A DNA stretch of 64,000 nt from Bacteroidota bacterium (GTDB lineage Bacteria > Bacteroidota > Bacteroidia > Cytophagales > Cyclobacteriaceae), in NCBI GenBank assembly GCA_018267135.1, contig JAFDZA010000004.1, positions 62,001 to 126,000 on the forward strand, written 5' to 3'. Below, piece by piece: positions 46,501 through 53,722 of this stretch. The translations under genes were made by a program, and so were the position numbers. How positions within the stretch are numbered: the stretch's first letter is position 1; every line of letters starts with the position of its first letter. The notes under the pieces were generated by a model. It did not search any database. It was not told the origin of the DNA and saw nothing but the letters and a program-made list of their open reading frames with translations.

Positions 46501-47860
46501 TTGTTTTTTCTGTATCAAGTTTCAATTTGTTTTCTGCAAACTCGGCAACAAATTCTTGGTCTTCGCAACTGAATAAAATGTGCCATATATCTTCAATGTC
46601 GTAAAATGCTTTATCTGATTTCGGTGCTTTGATTTTTTCAATTTTTACATTCAAATAATTACTACCAAAAATGTCTTTCAATCGTGCAGAAACGGGGCAA
46701 GCCGTTACAGTTGTTTTGGGTTTGTAATTCAACTCCCAATTTTTACCTTTTTTCTTTAAGAACGTGACTATTTCAGAAAATGGAAAATATCCTTTTGATT
46801 TTCTGAAAAACAATTCAACATAAATCTCTTGTTTTAATTCAAGCGGTAATTGCTTCCACTCATTATTTTCTTTGTATTTGATATTATTCAAAAACGACCA
46901 AGCCCTGAATGTTTCAAAGCTTGGGTGACTGACAGGTGCACGATATTTGTTTGTTTCTAATGTACACTTGCCAACTAATCCTTTTTGTGAACGCAAAGGG
47001 CGTTTATAGAAAATACTTCCGTCATTTTTGTTCTTACCACTTTCAACTAATTTGGAATAAAGTACATCTTCAAATTTCAACCCTTGAAACTGAAAGATAT
47101 ATTTGATTTCGTCTTTGTAGTTTTCACGAATAGCATATTGAGCAATAGCTTCACGAACCCTAATTTTATCGTCTTCCAATAAAGCAAAAAGCCAACCGAT
47201 AGTTTTTGCATCAGTATATTTTTCAAATAACTCAACAATGATTTTGTTTTTCTTCTTTTCAGAATATTGCAAATCCATTACTTCGCCATCATTTGTTTCT
47301 TTTTCTTTTGTGTCATCTGCACCTTTTCTGCTGCTTTTAAAACCTCTGCGTTGAGCAATATGATATAATGCTCTGCCTAATTTGAAGCGATTTACTTCCT
47401 GTGTAAAATTCAATTTTGTTTCAGCTAACTCTTTGCGTAGTTGGTATGGGCTTGTATAGTCTGGTTTACCATCGCCATTGAAGTCTAATTTTATCCAAGC
47501 ATCAAATGCAGTATTCCAAACAGGGTAAGTCCGCCCCGCATTATTGTTTTTATGGGCTTCTTCTTTGTCATATTTTCTCCATTTGTTCAAATCTTCAATA
47601 GTTAATGGGCAATACTTTTCGTTTATTAAAAGTTCAAGCGTAGCCCACAAGCGATATTTTCTTGCCTGGTATAGTCTCCTTACAGAACGTTTTTTTGTTC
47701 GTTCAGCAGCATAAGAGTATTCTCCTGTTTTACCATTACCAACACCTTCGTTAAAGGTTGATACTCCAAACTTTTCGATTTGATTTTCCTTTGAGTCAGG
47801 ATTTCTTAAAGCCCAACCAATACTGTTAGTGCCTAGATCAAGTCCTAAGATTTTATCCAT
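43526..47860 (-). CDS. cas9: Type II-C CRISPR RNA-guided endonuclease Cas9
   Basis: This 1444-aa protein is of a size normal for large Bacteroidota II-C Cas9. RuvC-I is DKILGLDLGTNSIGWALRN (Asp 7). The arginine-rich bridge follows (RTKKRSVRRLYQARKYRLW). RuvC-II is RVVVEVARDLNNANERW (Glu near 723). The HNH is IDFEHTIPRSKSFDNSLANL with the catalytic His near 860 and FADYNRTIKKNQIP, and RuvC-III is SHHAKDAAVLTLI (near 1030). All catalytic residues are present, so it should cut DNA. Its tracrRNA is encoded on the opposite strand just upstream. Codon and base use is AT-rich compared with cas1-cas2. No PAM can be read from the sequence alone. Confidence 0.98.
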   Translation of the reverse strand: MDKILGLDLGTNSIGWALRNPDSKENQIEKFGVSTFNEGVGNGKTGEYSYAAERTKKRSVRRLYQARKYRLWATLELLINEKYCPLTIEDLNKWRKYDKEEAHKNNNAGRTYPVWNTAFDAWIKLDFNGDGKPDYTSPYQLRKELAETKLNFTQEVNRFKLGRALYHIAQRRGFKSSRKGADDTKEKETNDGEVMDLQYSEKKKNKIIVELFEKYTDAKTIGWLFALLEDDKIRVREAIAQYAIRENYKDEIKYIFQFQGLKFEDVLYSKLVESGKNKNDGSIFYKRPLRSQKGLVGKCTLETNKYRAPVSHPSFETFRAWSFLNNIKYKENNEWKQLPLELKQEIYVELFFRKSKGYFPFSEIVTFLKKKGKNWELNYKPKTTVTACPVSARLKDIFGSNYLNVKIEKIKAPKSDKAFYDIEDIWHILFSCEDQEFVAEFAENKLKLDTEKTKQFVIAWNACSVGYGMLSLNAINKINVFLQKGLIYTEAVLLANIPKIIGKELWQQNEQLLLESISGVITENRNQKTILNIVNSLISKHKNLEASEKFGYKENDYKLTESDFKDIQAAIEEQFGANKWNGFPDEEKQRILNTVKDCYQAYFSKQGIVRDSGSEERIVTIQSNGKNYYKTDTGYYRLPKLIDTLKEFLQDNFEHLDEKQLAKIYHPSEINIYPPAKEIDGVLKLGSPKTGSFKNPMAMRTLHELRKLMNYMIETKQIDNETRVVVEVARDLNNANERWAIETWQRQREAENQEFAEAIKQILNKGENDKIQDDAIDKMRLFYEQNTEQTLPEVVAMEEDEKGKKKKKKSSEKDEAVRWSGHGKKLIDKYRLWKEQGYQCLYTGKYIKLTDLFNENVIDFEHTIPRSKSFDNSLANLTVCFADYNRTIKKNQIPSQLPNYSEDSGGYTAILPRLDAWKEKVERIKQQIDFWKTKSKKAADKSWKDDAIRQRHLWQMELDYWKNKLDRFTITEITSGFKNSQKVDTQLISKYAFHYLKTYFDKVDVQKGSITAEFRKIYQLQAPDEKKDRSKHSHHAKDAAVLTLIPVAAKRDTILEKYYEAKEKNPKATFTEEPYKGFKREFVFGIDDSVLINNITNNQELTPAKRKVRKRGKEVIIDGKNRWATGDAIRGELHGDTFYGAIKPAKKGEKGNLLKDESGKFIQEEKTKYVVRVPFKLKKNDQDKGFKTLKEIQEKIVDEGLKIQIEKQVNEAGGLKEALEKGIYLLDRNGKPHGNKIRHIRIWASVSEPLAIKKQTNLSDKEYKQHYLAANATNSFFAIYKNNELSFSIRRNLFEVAGQISIDTKKSSDLFEQKVYVLKEGKAIRELTENEFKDGKKARELPLTYILEKGTKIIFIKEKEDSKSLSQGEITKRLYVYTNFEKDGRLNFQYHLEARNKIEEAYSESEIDFEKPKPTLRFSYTKYDFLVESYDFEIEMDGTVKWLK

Positions 47861-47879
47861 AGTATTTGAAATTACTTTA

Positions 47880-47887
47880 TATATTTG
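47880..47887 (+). promoter_or_regulatory. Candidate -7 promoter box for tracrRNA
   Basis: TATATTTG matches the Bacteroidota TAnnTTTG box exactly and sits just before the anti-repeat. No convincing -33 box is placed 17-23 bp upstream. If used, transcription would start near 47892, at the anti-repeat itself. Confidence 0.35.
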
Positions 47888-47953
47888 TTCTGCAAATCAC
47901 AATAAGGCTATAAGCCGAAGATTTTCTCAGCCCTGCTTCGGTAGGGCTTTTTT
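47884..47953 (+). ncRNA. tracrRNA of the type II-C system
   Basis: The anti-repeat GCAAATCACAA (47892-47902) pairs perfectly with repeat bases 2-12, with a further G-U pair at base 1. A bulge (TTCT opposite TTT) separates it from a second 5-bp helix, ATTTG (47884-47888) with repeat CAAAT. Then comes a nexus hairpin GGCT-ATA-AGCC (47906-47916), a linker, and a terminator hairpin AGCCCTGC-TTCG-GTAGGGCT (47929-47948) with a UUCG tetraloop and a T-run to 47953. It is divergent from cas9 and lies within about 95 bp of its start, a common place for II-C tracrRNA. The 5' end is uncertain. Confidence 0.88.
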
Positions 47954-48031
47954 CACTCCACCAAGATAAGCAGGGAGACGGTTAGTATCAACCGGGAAGT
48001 TTCCCGTTTTTTAGCCAGCGGCTGAGGAAGG

Positions 48032-49228
48032 TTAAAACCTTTTGAGGGCGAGTGCGGCCACGGTTTCGCCTATGGCCAAAGAGGAAGTGGCGGCCGGGGA
48101 GGGGGCATTGCACACATTTATTACGTGTTCTTCTTCGAGAATTAAAAAATCATCTACCAGCCCTCCGTTGCGGCTGCAGGCTTGTGCGCGCACGCCCGCC
48201 CCACCTTCGGCCAAATCGTTTTCTTGTATTTCGGGAATGAGTTTTTGCAGGGCTTTGGTAAAAGCAGCTTTAGAAAACGAGCGGTACATTTCGCCCAGGC
48301 CGGTGCGCCAATATTTAGCGGCCACTTTTTGAAACCCCGGCCAGGCCAGCGTTTCGGCCAGCTCCGAAAAACGGATGTCGGTTTTTTTATAGCCTTCGCG
48401 CCTGAAGGCCAGCACCGCATTGGGGCCGGCTTCTACTCCGCCTTTGGCCATGCGTGTGAAGTGCACACCCAGAAAAGGAAAATTGGGGTCGGGCACGGGG
48501 TAGATCAGGTTTTTTACCAGGTGCTCTTTTTCTTTTTTCAGTTTGTAATATTCGCCCCGGAAGGGAATGATTTTCATGTTCAGATTTTCGGTGGTGAGGG
48601 CGGCCACTTTGTCGGAATAAAGACCGGCACAGTTAATAACCAGGCGGGTGGGGTAGGTGTTTTGGTCGGTTATTACCTGCCACTCGCCCGCGTGGGGCTG
48701 TATATTGGTTACGCGTTCGCCTACGATTATTTCGGCTCCATGCTGTTGCAACAGTTCGCCATATTTTAAGGCTACTTGGGTATAATCTACAATGCCAGTT
48801 TGGGGTACAAAAAAACCGGCCAGTCCGTTTACGTGAGGTTCGTGTTCTTTCAGTTCCTCTTTCGAAAGTTTTTTTAGGCCGGTCAGTCCGTTTTGTTCGC
48901 CCCGCACCAGCAGGTTTTGGAGCAGTGGCAGCTCGTGCGGCTCGGTGGCCACTACAATTTTGCCGCAGATTTCGTGCGGCACATGGTGGGTTTGGCAAAA
49001 ATCTAACAGTAGATGATAGCCGCGGATGCAGTTAGTAGCTTTTAAACTTCCAGGTTTATAGTATAAGCCCGAGTGGATAACGCCACTGTTGTGGCCGGTT
49101 TGGTGTTGGGCCAGTGTTTTTTCTTTTTCGATGAGCCGAATTTTCAGACCGGGGTTGGCCTTCTGAATTTGCAGGGCTGTGGCCAGGCCTACAATGCCTC
49201 CACCGATAATAATGACATCGTATTTCAT
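48032..49228 (-). CDS. lhgO: L-2-hydroxyglutarate oxidase/dehydrogenase
   Basis: This FAD enzyme is about 398 aa from the ATG at 49228 (MKYDVIIIGGG); a longer frame to 49324 lacks a plausible start. It oxidises L-2-hydroxyglutarate, a side product of malate dehydrogenase, to 2-oxoglutarate. The dinucleotide fold is DVIIIGGGIVGLATALQIQK. GHNSGVIHSGLYYKPGSLKA and FPFLGVHFTRMAKGGVEAGP are characteristic of the LhgO/L2HGDH family, and the C-terminus is NVCNAPSPAATSSLAIG. It reads toward the tracrRNA region and marks the right border of the CRISPR locus. GC-rich composition resumes here. Confidence 0.9.
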   Translation of the reverse strand: MKYDVIIIGGGIVGLATALQIQKANPGLKIRLIEKEKTLAQHQTGHNSGVIHSGLYYKPGSLKATNCIRGYHLLLDFCQTHHVPHEICGKIVVATEPHELPLLQNLLVRGEQNGLTGLKKLSKEELKEHEPHVNGLAGFFVPQTGIVDYTQVALKYGELLQQHGAEIIVGERVTNIQPHAGEWQVITDQNTYPTRLVINCAGLYSDKVAALTTENLNMKIIPFRGEYYKLKKEKEHLVKNLIYPVPDPNFPFLGVHFTRMAKGGVEAGPNAVLAFRREGYKKTDIRFSELAETLAWPGFQKVAAKYWRTGLGEMYRSFSKAAFTKALQKLIPEIQENDLAEGGAGVRAQACSRNGGLVDDFLILEEEHVINVCNAPSPAATSSLAIGETVAALALKRF

Positions 49229-49320
49229 GTGGCAAAGAAAACAAAAATCGCGGATGCTTGTTTCTAAATTTGTTAGACTATTGGGTGAAACAATTTTTGC
49301 TAACGCAATGAAGAAAAGAA

Positions 49321-50175
49321 TCAATCGTGAATGGGCCGGATGCGCACATTCAGGGTTTGTTCTACAATAACAAAATGATTGGGCGGGATCATCGTCCAGC
49401 TGGGGTCATCGGTTAGTTTTTCCGATACCACCAGCACGGCATGGTCGTTATCTTCGGGGGCTTCCAGACGGGTGTTGCCGTCTTCTACCACGTAGCGGCT
49501 GCCCTCCGAGTGGTAAAGGGTAAGCGGTTCTTCTTTAGGGTCGCTGCAGTAGCGGGCGCCTACCAGAAACAAGCCGTTGGTCACCACCATGTTTAGATAG
49601 GCGGGTTCGGTAATATGGTGCTCGGCCATCAGTTTTTTCATTTGCCGGAAGGTAATTTCGAGGGAATCGAAAACGGCTTCCGGGCTCACGGCCTGGTGGT
49701 TTTTAAAAAGCTCGTTCAGCATGAAAGCAAAAATGTGTTCGGAGTCGGTCTGGCCTTTTATCCAGTTATAGAGTTCATCCGAAAGCGGCTCGCGCACGAC
49801 CCGTTTTATTTTAGAAAAATTTTCGATGCCGCCATTGTGCGCCATCAGCAGGTTTTTGTATTGAAAAGGATGGCAATTGTTTTCGCTTACATCGCCTACG
49901 CTGGCGGCCCGTACGTGGGCAATCATACAATCGGTTTTTATTTTGGGAGCCAGATTGCGCAGGTTGCGGTTGCTCCAGGCGGGGTTTACCGATACAAAGG
50001 TAATGGGCTCGTAGTTTAACTCGGGCACATACCAACCTACACCAAACCCATCGCCATTGAGCGGTTCTTCAATTTCGCGGGCGTGGATGCTCTGGTTGAC
50101 CAACGAATTTTTAGGCTGGTACAGCAGTTTATCCATGATGATGGGGGTTCCTTTATAAGCCATTAACCTGCACAT
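49321..50175 (-). CDS. Class II glutamine amidotransferase (YafJ-type)
   Basis: This 284-aa Ntn-fold amidase has the nucleophile Cys2 right after the initiator Met (MCRLMAYKG). It also shows NGDGFGVGWYVPE, FVSVNPAWSNRNLRNLA, AHVRAASVGDVSENNCHPF and LMAHNGGIENFSKIKR. It resembles YafJ/EgtC-like proteins that hydrolyse gamma-glutamyl amides; the partner and physiological substrate are unknown. Length is typical. The ATG at 50175 is fixed because Cys2 must be exposed. It lies upstream of lhgO in the same direction with 92 bp between them. Confidence 0.88.
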   Translation of the reverse strand: MCRLMAYKGTPIIMDKLLYQPKNSLVNQSIHAREIEEPLNGDGFGVGWYVPELNYEPITFVSVNPAWSNRNLRNLAPKIKTDCMIAHVRAASVGDVSENNCHPFQYKNLLMAHNGGIENFSKIKRVVREPLSDELYNWIKGQTDSEHIFAFMLNELFKNHQAVSPEAVFDSLEITFRQMKKLMAEHHITEPAYLNMVVTNGLFLVGARYCSDPKEEPLTLYHSEGSRYVVEDGNTRLEAPEDNDHAVLVVSEKLTDDPSWTMIPPNHFVIVEQTLNVRIRPIHD

Positions 50176-50274
50176 AGGGTATGTTTTGGTGAAAAGTTAC
50201 TGAAAATTAAATCTTGTTTTCAGTCTATAAAACTAAGATTTTCGCACCAGCATAAAAGAGTACCTAAAATGGAG

Positions 50275-50282
50275 CAAAACTA
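50275..50282 (-). promoter_or_regulatory. Candidate -7 box for the glutamine amidotransferase gene
   Basis: On the minus strand this is TAGTTTTG, a perfect TAnnTTTG match. It lies 99 bp before the start codon at 50175, giving a longish leader. Confidence 0.35.
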
Positions 50283-50334
50283 TTTGATGTGCTAAAATGC
50301 CCAATTTTTAATATTTTTAACTCTTTGCTGCGAC

Positions 50335-50342
50335 TACATTTG
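50335..50342 (+). promoter_or_regulatory. Candidate -7 box for the yfiR-receptor operon
   Basis: TACATTTG matches TAnnTTTG exactly, 14 bp before the yfiR ATG at 50357. No clear -33 TTTG occurs at the usual distance; only T-rich sequence is seen there. Confidence 0.45.
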
Positions 50343-50356
50343 ATACTTTAATACTG

Positions 50357-50860
50357 ATGAAAAAGGTTTTTGCCGTTGGTTTGATCTCGTTCAGTGCTGC
50401 CCTATGTTTGGGGCAGGCTACGCATTACCAAACCATGACCCTCTTTGCGTATGCATTTACCAAGTTTGTGCTATGGCCTGAAGAGGTAAACACAGGCGAT
50501 TTTGAAATTGTGGTGCTGGGCAACTCGCCTGTTTATACAGAACTGAAAGCCATGGCCGAAAAGAAGAAAGTGGGTGCCCGGGCTATTCAGGTTACGAAAA
50601 TTAATTCGCTGGCCGAATTTAAGAAGGGGCACATTTTGCACGTGTCGAGCGAGTGGCTTCCCAAATACCCGGACATCATCAATAAAATAGGAATTTCGCC
50701 CACGCTGGTGGTTACCGAGCAGGCATCGGGCACCAGCAAAGGAGACATTAACTTTATTACGAAAGACGGAAAATTAGCTTTTGAAATAAATGCCTCCGGC
50801 TTAACAAAACACCGGCTCAAGGCTTCGGCCGAATTAGTACGCTTTGCAGTAACGAATTGA
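50357..50860 (+). CDS. YfiR-family periplasmic regulator (DUF4154)
   Basis: This 167-aa protein has a signal peptide (MKKVFAVGLISFSAALCLGQ). The mature part has the YfiR fold: FAYAFTKFVLWPEE, FEIVVLGNSPVYTELK, KGHILHVSSEWLPKYPDI, PTLVVTEQASGTSKGDINF and KLAFEINASGLTKHRLKASA. In Pseudomonas YfiR binds and silences the membrane cyclase YfiN. Here the next gene, 10 bp downstream, is a HAMP receptor with a periplasmic segment, so YfiR probably binds it. It is the first gene of this two-gene operon. Confidence 0.85.
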   Translation: MKKVFAVGLISFSAALCLGQATHYQTMTLFAYAFTKFVLWPEEVNTGDFEIVVLGNSPVYTELKAMAEKKKVGARAIQVTKINSLAEFKKGHILHVSSEWLPKYPDIINKIGISPTLVVTEQASGTSKGDINFITKDGKLAFEINASGLTKHRLKASAELVRFAVTN

Positions 50861-50870
50861 AAAAAAACGT

Positions 50871-52856
50871 ATGGAAAACAATCTCTTATCTAAACTTAAA
50901 ATCCGCCTGAGCATAGGCAATAAAATCTTTAGCGGGTTTACTATCCTGATCGTACTCTTTGCGATCAATGCGCTCATCATTTTTATTACCATCAATACCA
51001 TCAACCGAAACGTAGAGGTATCCTCGCAAGTGGTAAACCCCTCGAAGGATGCCGTAAACGAACTGGTTACGCTGGTGCATCGTTCGCGCATGCTCATTAC
51101 CAACTGGGTATTTTTGCAAACCAATGATGACGACAAGCGGGCACTGCAGTTCATTATCTCGCACGAATACAAAGTAACCAAAGAGAAAATTGAGAAGCTG
51201 ATGGTAAACTGGGATGCCGACAGTGCTTCGGCCACCTTTAAAAAGGACAGCTCGCAGCGTACCCTGATGAGCCGGGCATTTGGCAAGTACGATTCTTTAT
51301 TGAAGGGCGCACAGGCCAACATCATAAATTCGTTAAGCAAGTTTGAAGACTATGACGACCCTACCAAAAAATTACTGGCGGGCGACTATGTCGATCAAAA
51401 CGTAATTCCGGAATCCAACAAAATCATCAGCATCCTTTCGGCCATTAAATTAAAACAGGAATCATTAGCCGAAAAGACATCCAAGACGTTGGTCGAATCG
51501 ACCAGCAGCCTGCGTCTGATTACTATTGTGTTAGGGTTAGCCATCGTCATTATCGGGTTTTTAAGTGCTACGGTTTTGGTGCGCACCATTACCCGCCCCA
51601 TCAATTATATTAAAGATGTGGTAGTGAAGCTGGGCCGGGGCGAGTTGGTAGATGATAAGAAAACCAAATTCAGCAATGACGAAATTGGCGAAATGGCCAT
51701 TGCTACCGACAGCCTGGTAAATGGCTTGAAAGCCACCACTCTTTTTGCCGAAAATATAGGGAGCGGAAAGTATGATTCGGAGTTTAGCCCGCTAAGCAAC
51801 CACGATGTGCTGGGCAATGCCCTACTGAATATGCGCTCAAACCTGGCGCGTGTTGCCGAAGAAGATAAAAAACGAAACTGGACAACCGAGGGCTTGGCCA
51901 AGTTTGGCGAGATCCTTCGCGGCAACAGCAGCGATGTGCAAAAACTAACCGATGAAATCATCGGCAACCTGGTAAAATACCTGAAAGCTAACCAGGGAGC
52001 TTTATACATTATTGACGACACAGGCGATGGGCAGGAGCAAACTCTGTCTATGATGGCTTGCTACGCCTGGAACAAAAAGAAATACATCAACCAAAAAGTG
52101 CAGATGGGCGAAGGGCTGACCGGCCAATGCTGGCAAGAGGGCGATGTAATCTACCTGACAGACGTGCCGCAAAATTACATTCGCATTACTTCCGGTTTGG
52201 GCGATGCTAACCCCAATGCGCTGCTGATCGTACCGCTGAAAGTGAATGAACAAATTTTTGGCGTGGTGGAAATTGCCTCGTTCGGATCATTTAAAGAATA
52301 TGAAATTGATTTTGTAAAACGCATAGCCGAAAGTATTGCGTCCACGATTTCATCGGTTAAAATTAATGCCCGTACCCAGCGCCTGCTGAGCGAATCGCAA
52401 CAGATGACGGAAGAAATGCGTGCGCAGGAAGAAGAGATGCGCCAGAATATGGAAGAACTGCAGGCCACGCAGGAAGAAATGCAGCGCGGCCAGATGGAAT
52501 CTTCGGCAGCGATGGAAGCCATCAATGGTTCTACGATGATGGCCGATTATGATTCGGAAGGAAATATGATCAGTGCCAATTCTAATTTCCTGAAATTATT
52601 CGGGTATTCATTGGACGAAGTGAAAGGCGAGAACCATAAAATCTTTGTGCCGCGCGATGACCGGGGGGCGGAGAGCTATCGCAAATTCTGGAAAGAGTTG
52701 TCGTCTGGAAAAACCCAACGCGGAGAGTTTAAAGGTATTACCAAGTTTGGTAAAGAAATTTGGCTGTTGGGCCAGTATAACCCAATCGTAAACCGCGATG
52801 GCGAAGTGGTAAAAGTTACCGAAATCGTTTTCGATATCACTTCTCTGAAGAGTTGA
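50871..52856 (+). CDS. Membrane receptor: 4HB-type sensor, HAMP, GAF, coiled coil, PAS; no output domain
   Basis: This 661-aa protein has two membrane helices (about 16-38 and 206-228) flanking a helical periplasmic sensor of about 165 residues. After the second helix comes HAMP (RTITRPINYIKDVVVKLGRG), a linker, and a GAF domain (about 355-500, EIIGNLVKYLKANQGALYII and GLTGQCWQEGDVIYL). A strongly charged coiled coil (QMTEEMRAQEEEMRQNMEEL) and a PAS domain (about 555-660, ISANSNFLKLFGYSLDEVKG) follow. The protein stops right after PAS, so there is no kinase, cyclase or methyl-accepting region. It is co-transcribed with yfiR and closed by a strong terminator. Signalling must go through partners. 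Confidence 0.8.
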   Translation: MENNLLSKLKIRLSIGNKIFSGFTILIVLFAINALIIFITINTINRNVEVSSQVVNPSKDAVNELVTLVHRSRMLITNWVFLQTNDDDKRALQFIISHEYKVTKEKIEKLMVNWDADSASATFKKDSSQRTLMSRAFGKYDSLLKGAQANIINSLSKFEDYDDPTKKLLAGDYVDQNVIPESNKIISILSAIKLKQESLAEKTSKTLVESTSSLRLITIVLGLAIVIIGFLSATVLVRTITRPINYIKDVVVKLGRGELVDDKKTKFSNDEIGEMAIATDSLVNGLKATTLFAENIGSGKYDSEFSPLSNHDVLGNALLNMRSNLARVAEEDKKRNWTTEGLAKFGEILRGNSSDVQKLTDEIIGNLVKYLKANQGALYIIDDTGDGQEQTLSMMACYAWNKKKYINQKVQMGEGLTGQCWQEGDVIYLTDVPQNYIRITSGLGDANPNALLIVPLKVNEQIFGVVEIASFGSFKEYEIDFVKRIAESIASTISSVKINARTQRLLSESQQMTEEMRAQEEEMRQNMEELQATQEEMQRGQMESSAAMEAINGSTMMADYDSEGNMISANSNFLKLFGYSLDEVKGENHKIFVPRDDRGAESYRKFWKELSSGKTQRGEFKGITKFGKEIWLLGQYNPIVNRDGEVVKVTEIVFDITSLKS

Positions 52857-52880
52857 GAAAAATTAAAATCTATTAAAAGC

Positions 52881-52909
52881 AAAAAACCCCTCCGCCTGAG
52901 GGGTTTTTT
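52881..52909. terminator. Bidirectional terminator between the receptor gene and msrA
   Basis: Stem CCCCTC/GAGGGG with loop CGCCT is extended by an A6/T6 outer stem. The A-run and T-run on both sides let it stop the receptor operon on the plus strand and msrA on the minus strand. Confidence 0.85.
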
Positions 52910-53034
52910 GTTACCTAAACCTAAACCTATGAGAGAAATACTCTACTATTACTCTCTAACGAATAGATGATGCATGGGTTGCAAAAAGTTTTACTATTCT
53001 TTTTTTTTTTTTTGATAGAAGGTCTTCAGGGCAG

Positions 53035-53646
53035 CTACTTTTTCAGTTTGGATGCAAAATGCGCTTTAAATTTTTCCACTTTAGGTCGGATTACATATTG
53101 GCAGTAAGGCTGGGTGGAGTTTAAGGCATAATAATTCTGATGGTAATCTTCGGCCGGATAAAAATTAGTTAAAGGACTGATTTCCGTTACGATAGGGTTT
53201 TTAAATATGTGCGATTGCTCTAATTGTTTTTTATAGGCTTCGGCCAATTTCATTTCGTTTTCATCGTTATAAAAAATCACCGACCGGTATTGGGTGCCTT
53301 CATCGGCTCCTTGCCGGTTTAGCGTGGTAGGGTCGTGGGTGTTCCAAAAAATTTCGAGCAGGTCGGTGAATGATACCAGCCTGGGGTTGTAGGTAATCTG
53401 GGTTACTTCAGCATGGCCGGTAAGACCGCTGCATACTTCGCGGTAGGTTGGGTTTTTCACTTTTCCTCCCGAATAGCCCGACACAACGTTGGTTACTCCA
53501 TTCACACCTAAAAAGACCGCTTCGGTGCACCAAAAACACCCGGCTCCAAACGTAATTTTTTTTAATTCTGTTTCCATCGGGTGTTTATTTTGTGCACTGA
53601 CTGAAGCGGTGGCCATTAATAGCAGCGCGGTTAGTTTTATAGACAT
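53035..53646 (-). CDS. msrA: Peptide methionine sulfoxide reductase MsrA, exported
   Basis: This 203-aa protein has a signal peptide (MSIKLTALLLMATASVSAQ) that directs it to the periplasm. It has the catalytic FGAGCFWCTEAVF (nucleophile Cys 37), GYSGGKVKNPTYREVCSG, EVTQITYNP, and the C-terminal YYALNSTQPYCQYVIRPK. It reduces the S-form of methionine sulfoxide in oxidised envelope proteins. A T14 run lies just past its stop. It is a single gene. Confidence 0.93.
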   Translation of the reverse strand: MSIKLTALLLMATASVSAQNKHPMETELKKITFGAGCFWCTEAVFLGVNGVTNVVSGYSGGKVKNPTYREVCSGLTGHAEVTQITYNPRLVSFTDLLEIFWNTHDPTTLNRQGADEGTQYRSVIFYNDENEMKLAEAYKKQLEQSHIFKNPIVTEISPLTNFYPAEDYHQNYYALNSTQPYCQYVIRPKVEKFKAHFASKLKK

Positions 53647-53722
53647 GGCAAATAGAGTTGATATTCTTCAAAACCATTTTTCCGACAAAATGTTCCCGGC
53701 CTCGTTAAAATAATTAGCCCGA

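Noticed and set aside
47861..47900. A promoter for cas9 on the minus strand
   Set aside because: No TAnnTTTG match is found upstream of the cas9 start, so none is annotated.
53000..53013. Run of 14 T near the msrA stop
   Set aside because: A homopolymer with no stem-loop attached; the real terminator is at 52881-52909. It may be a sequencing-sensitive site only.
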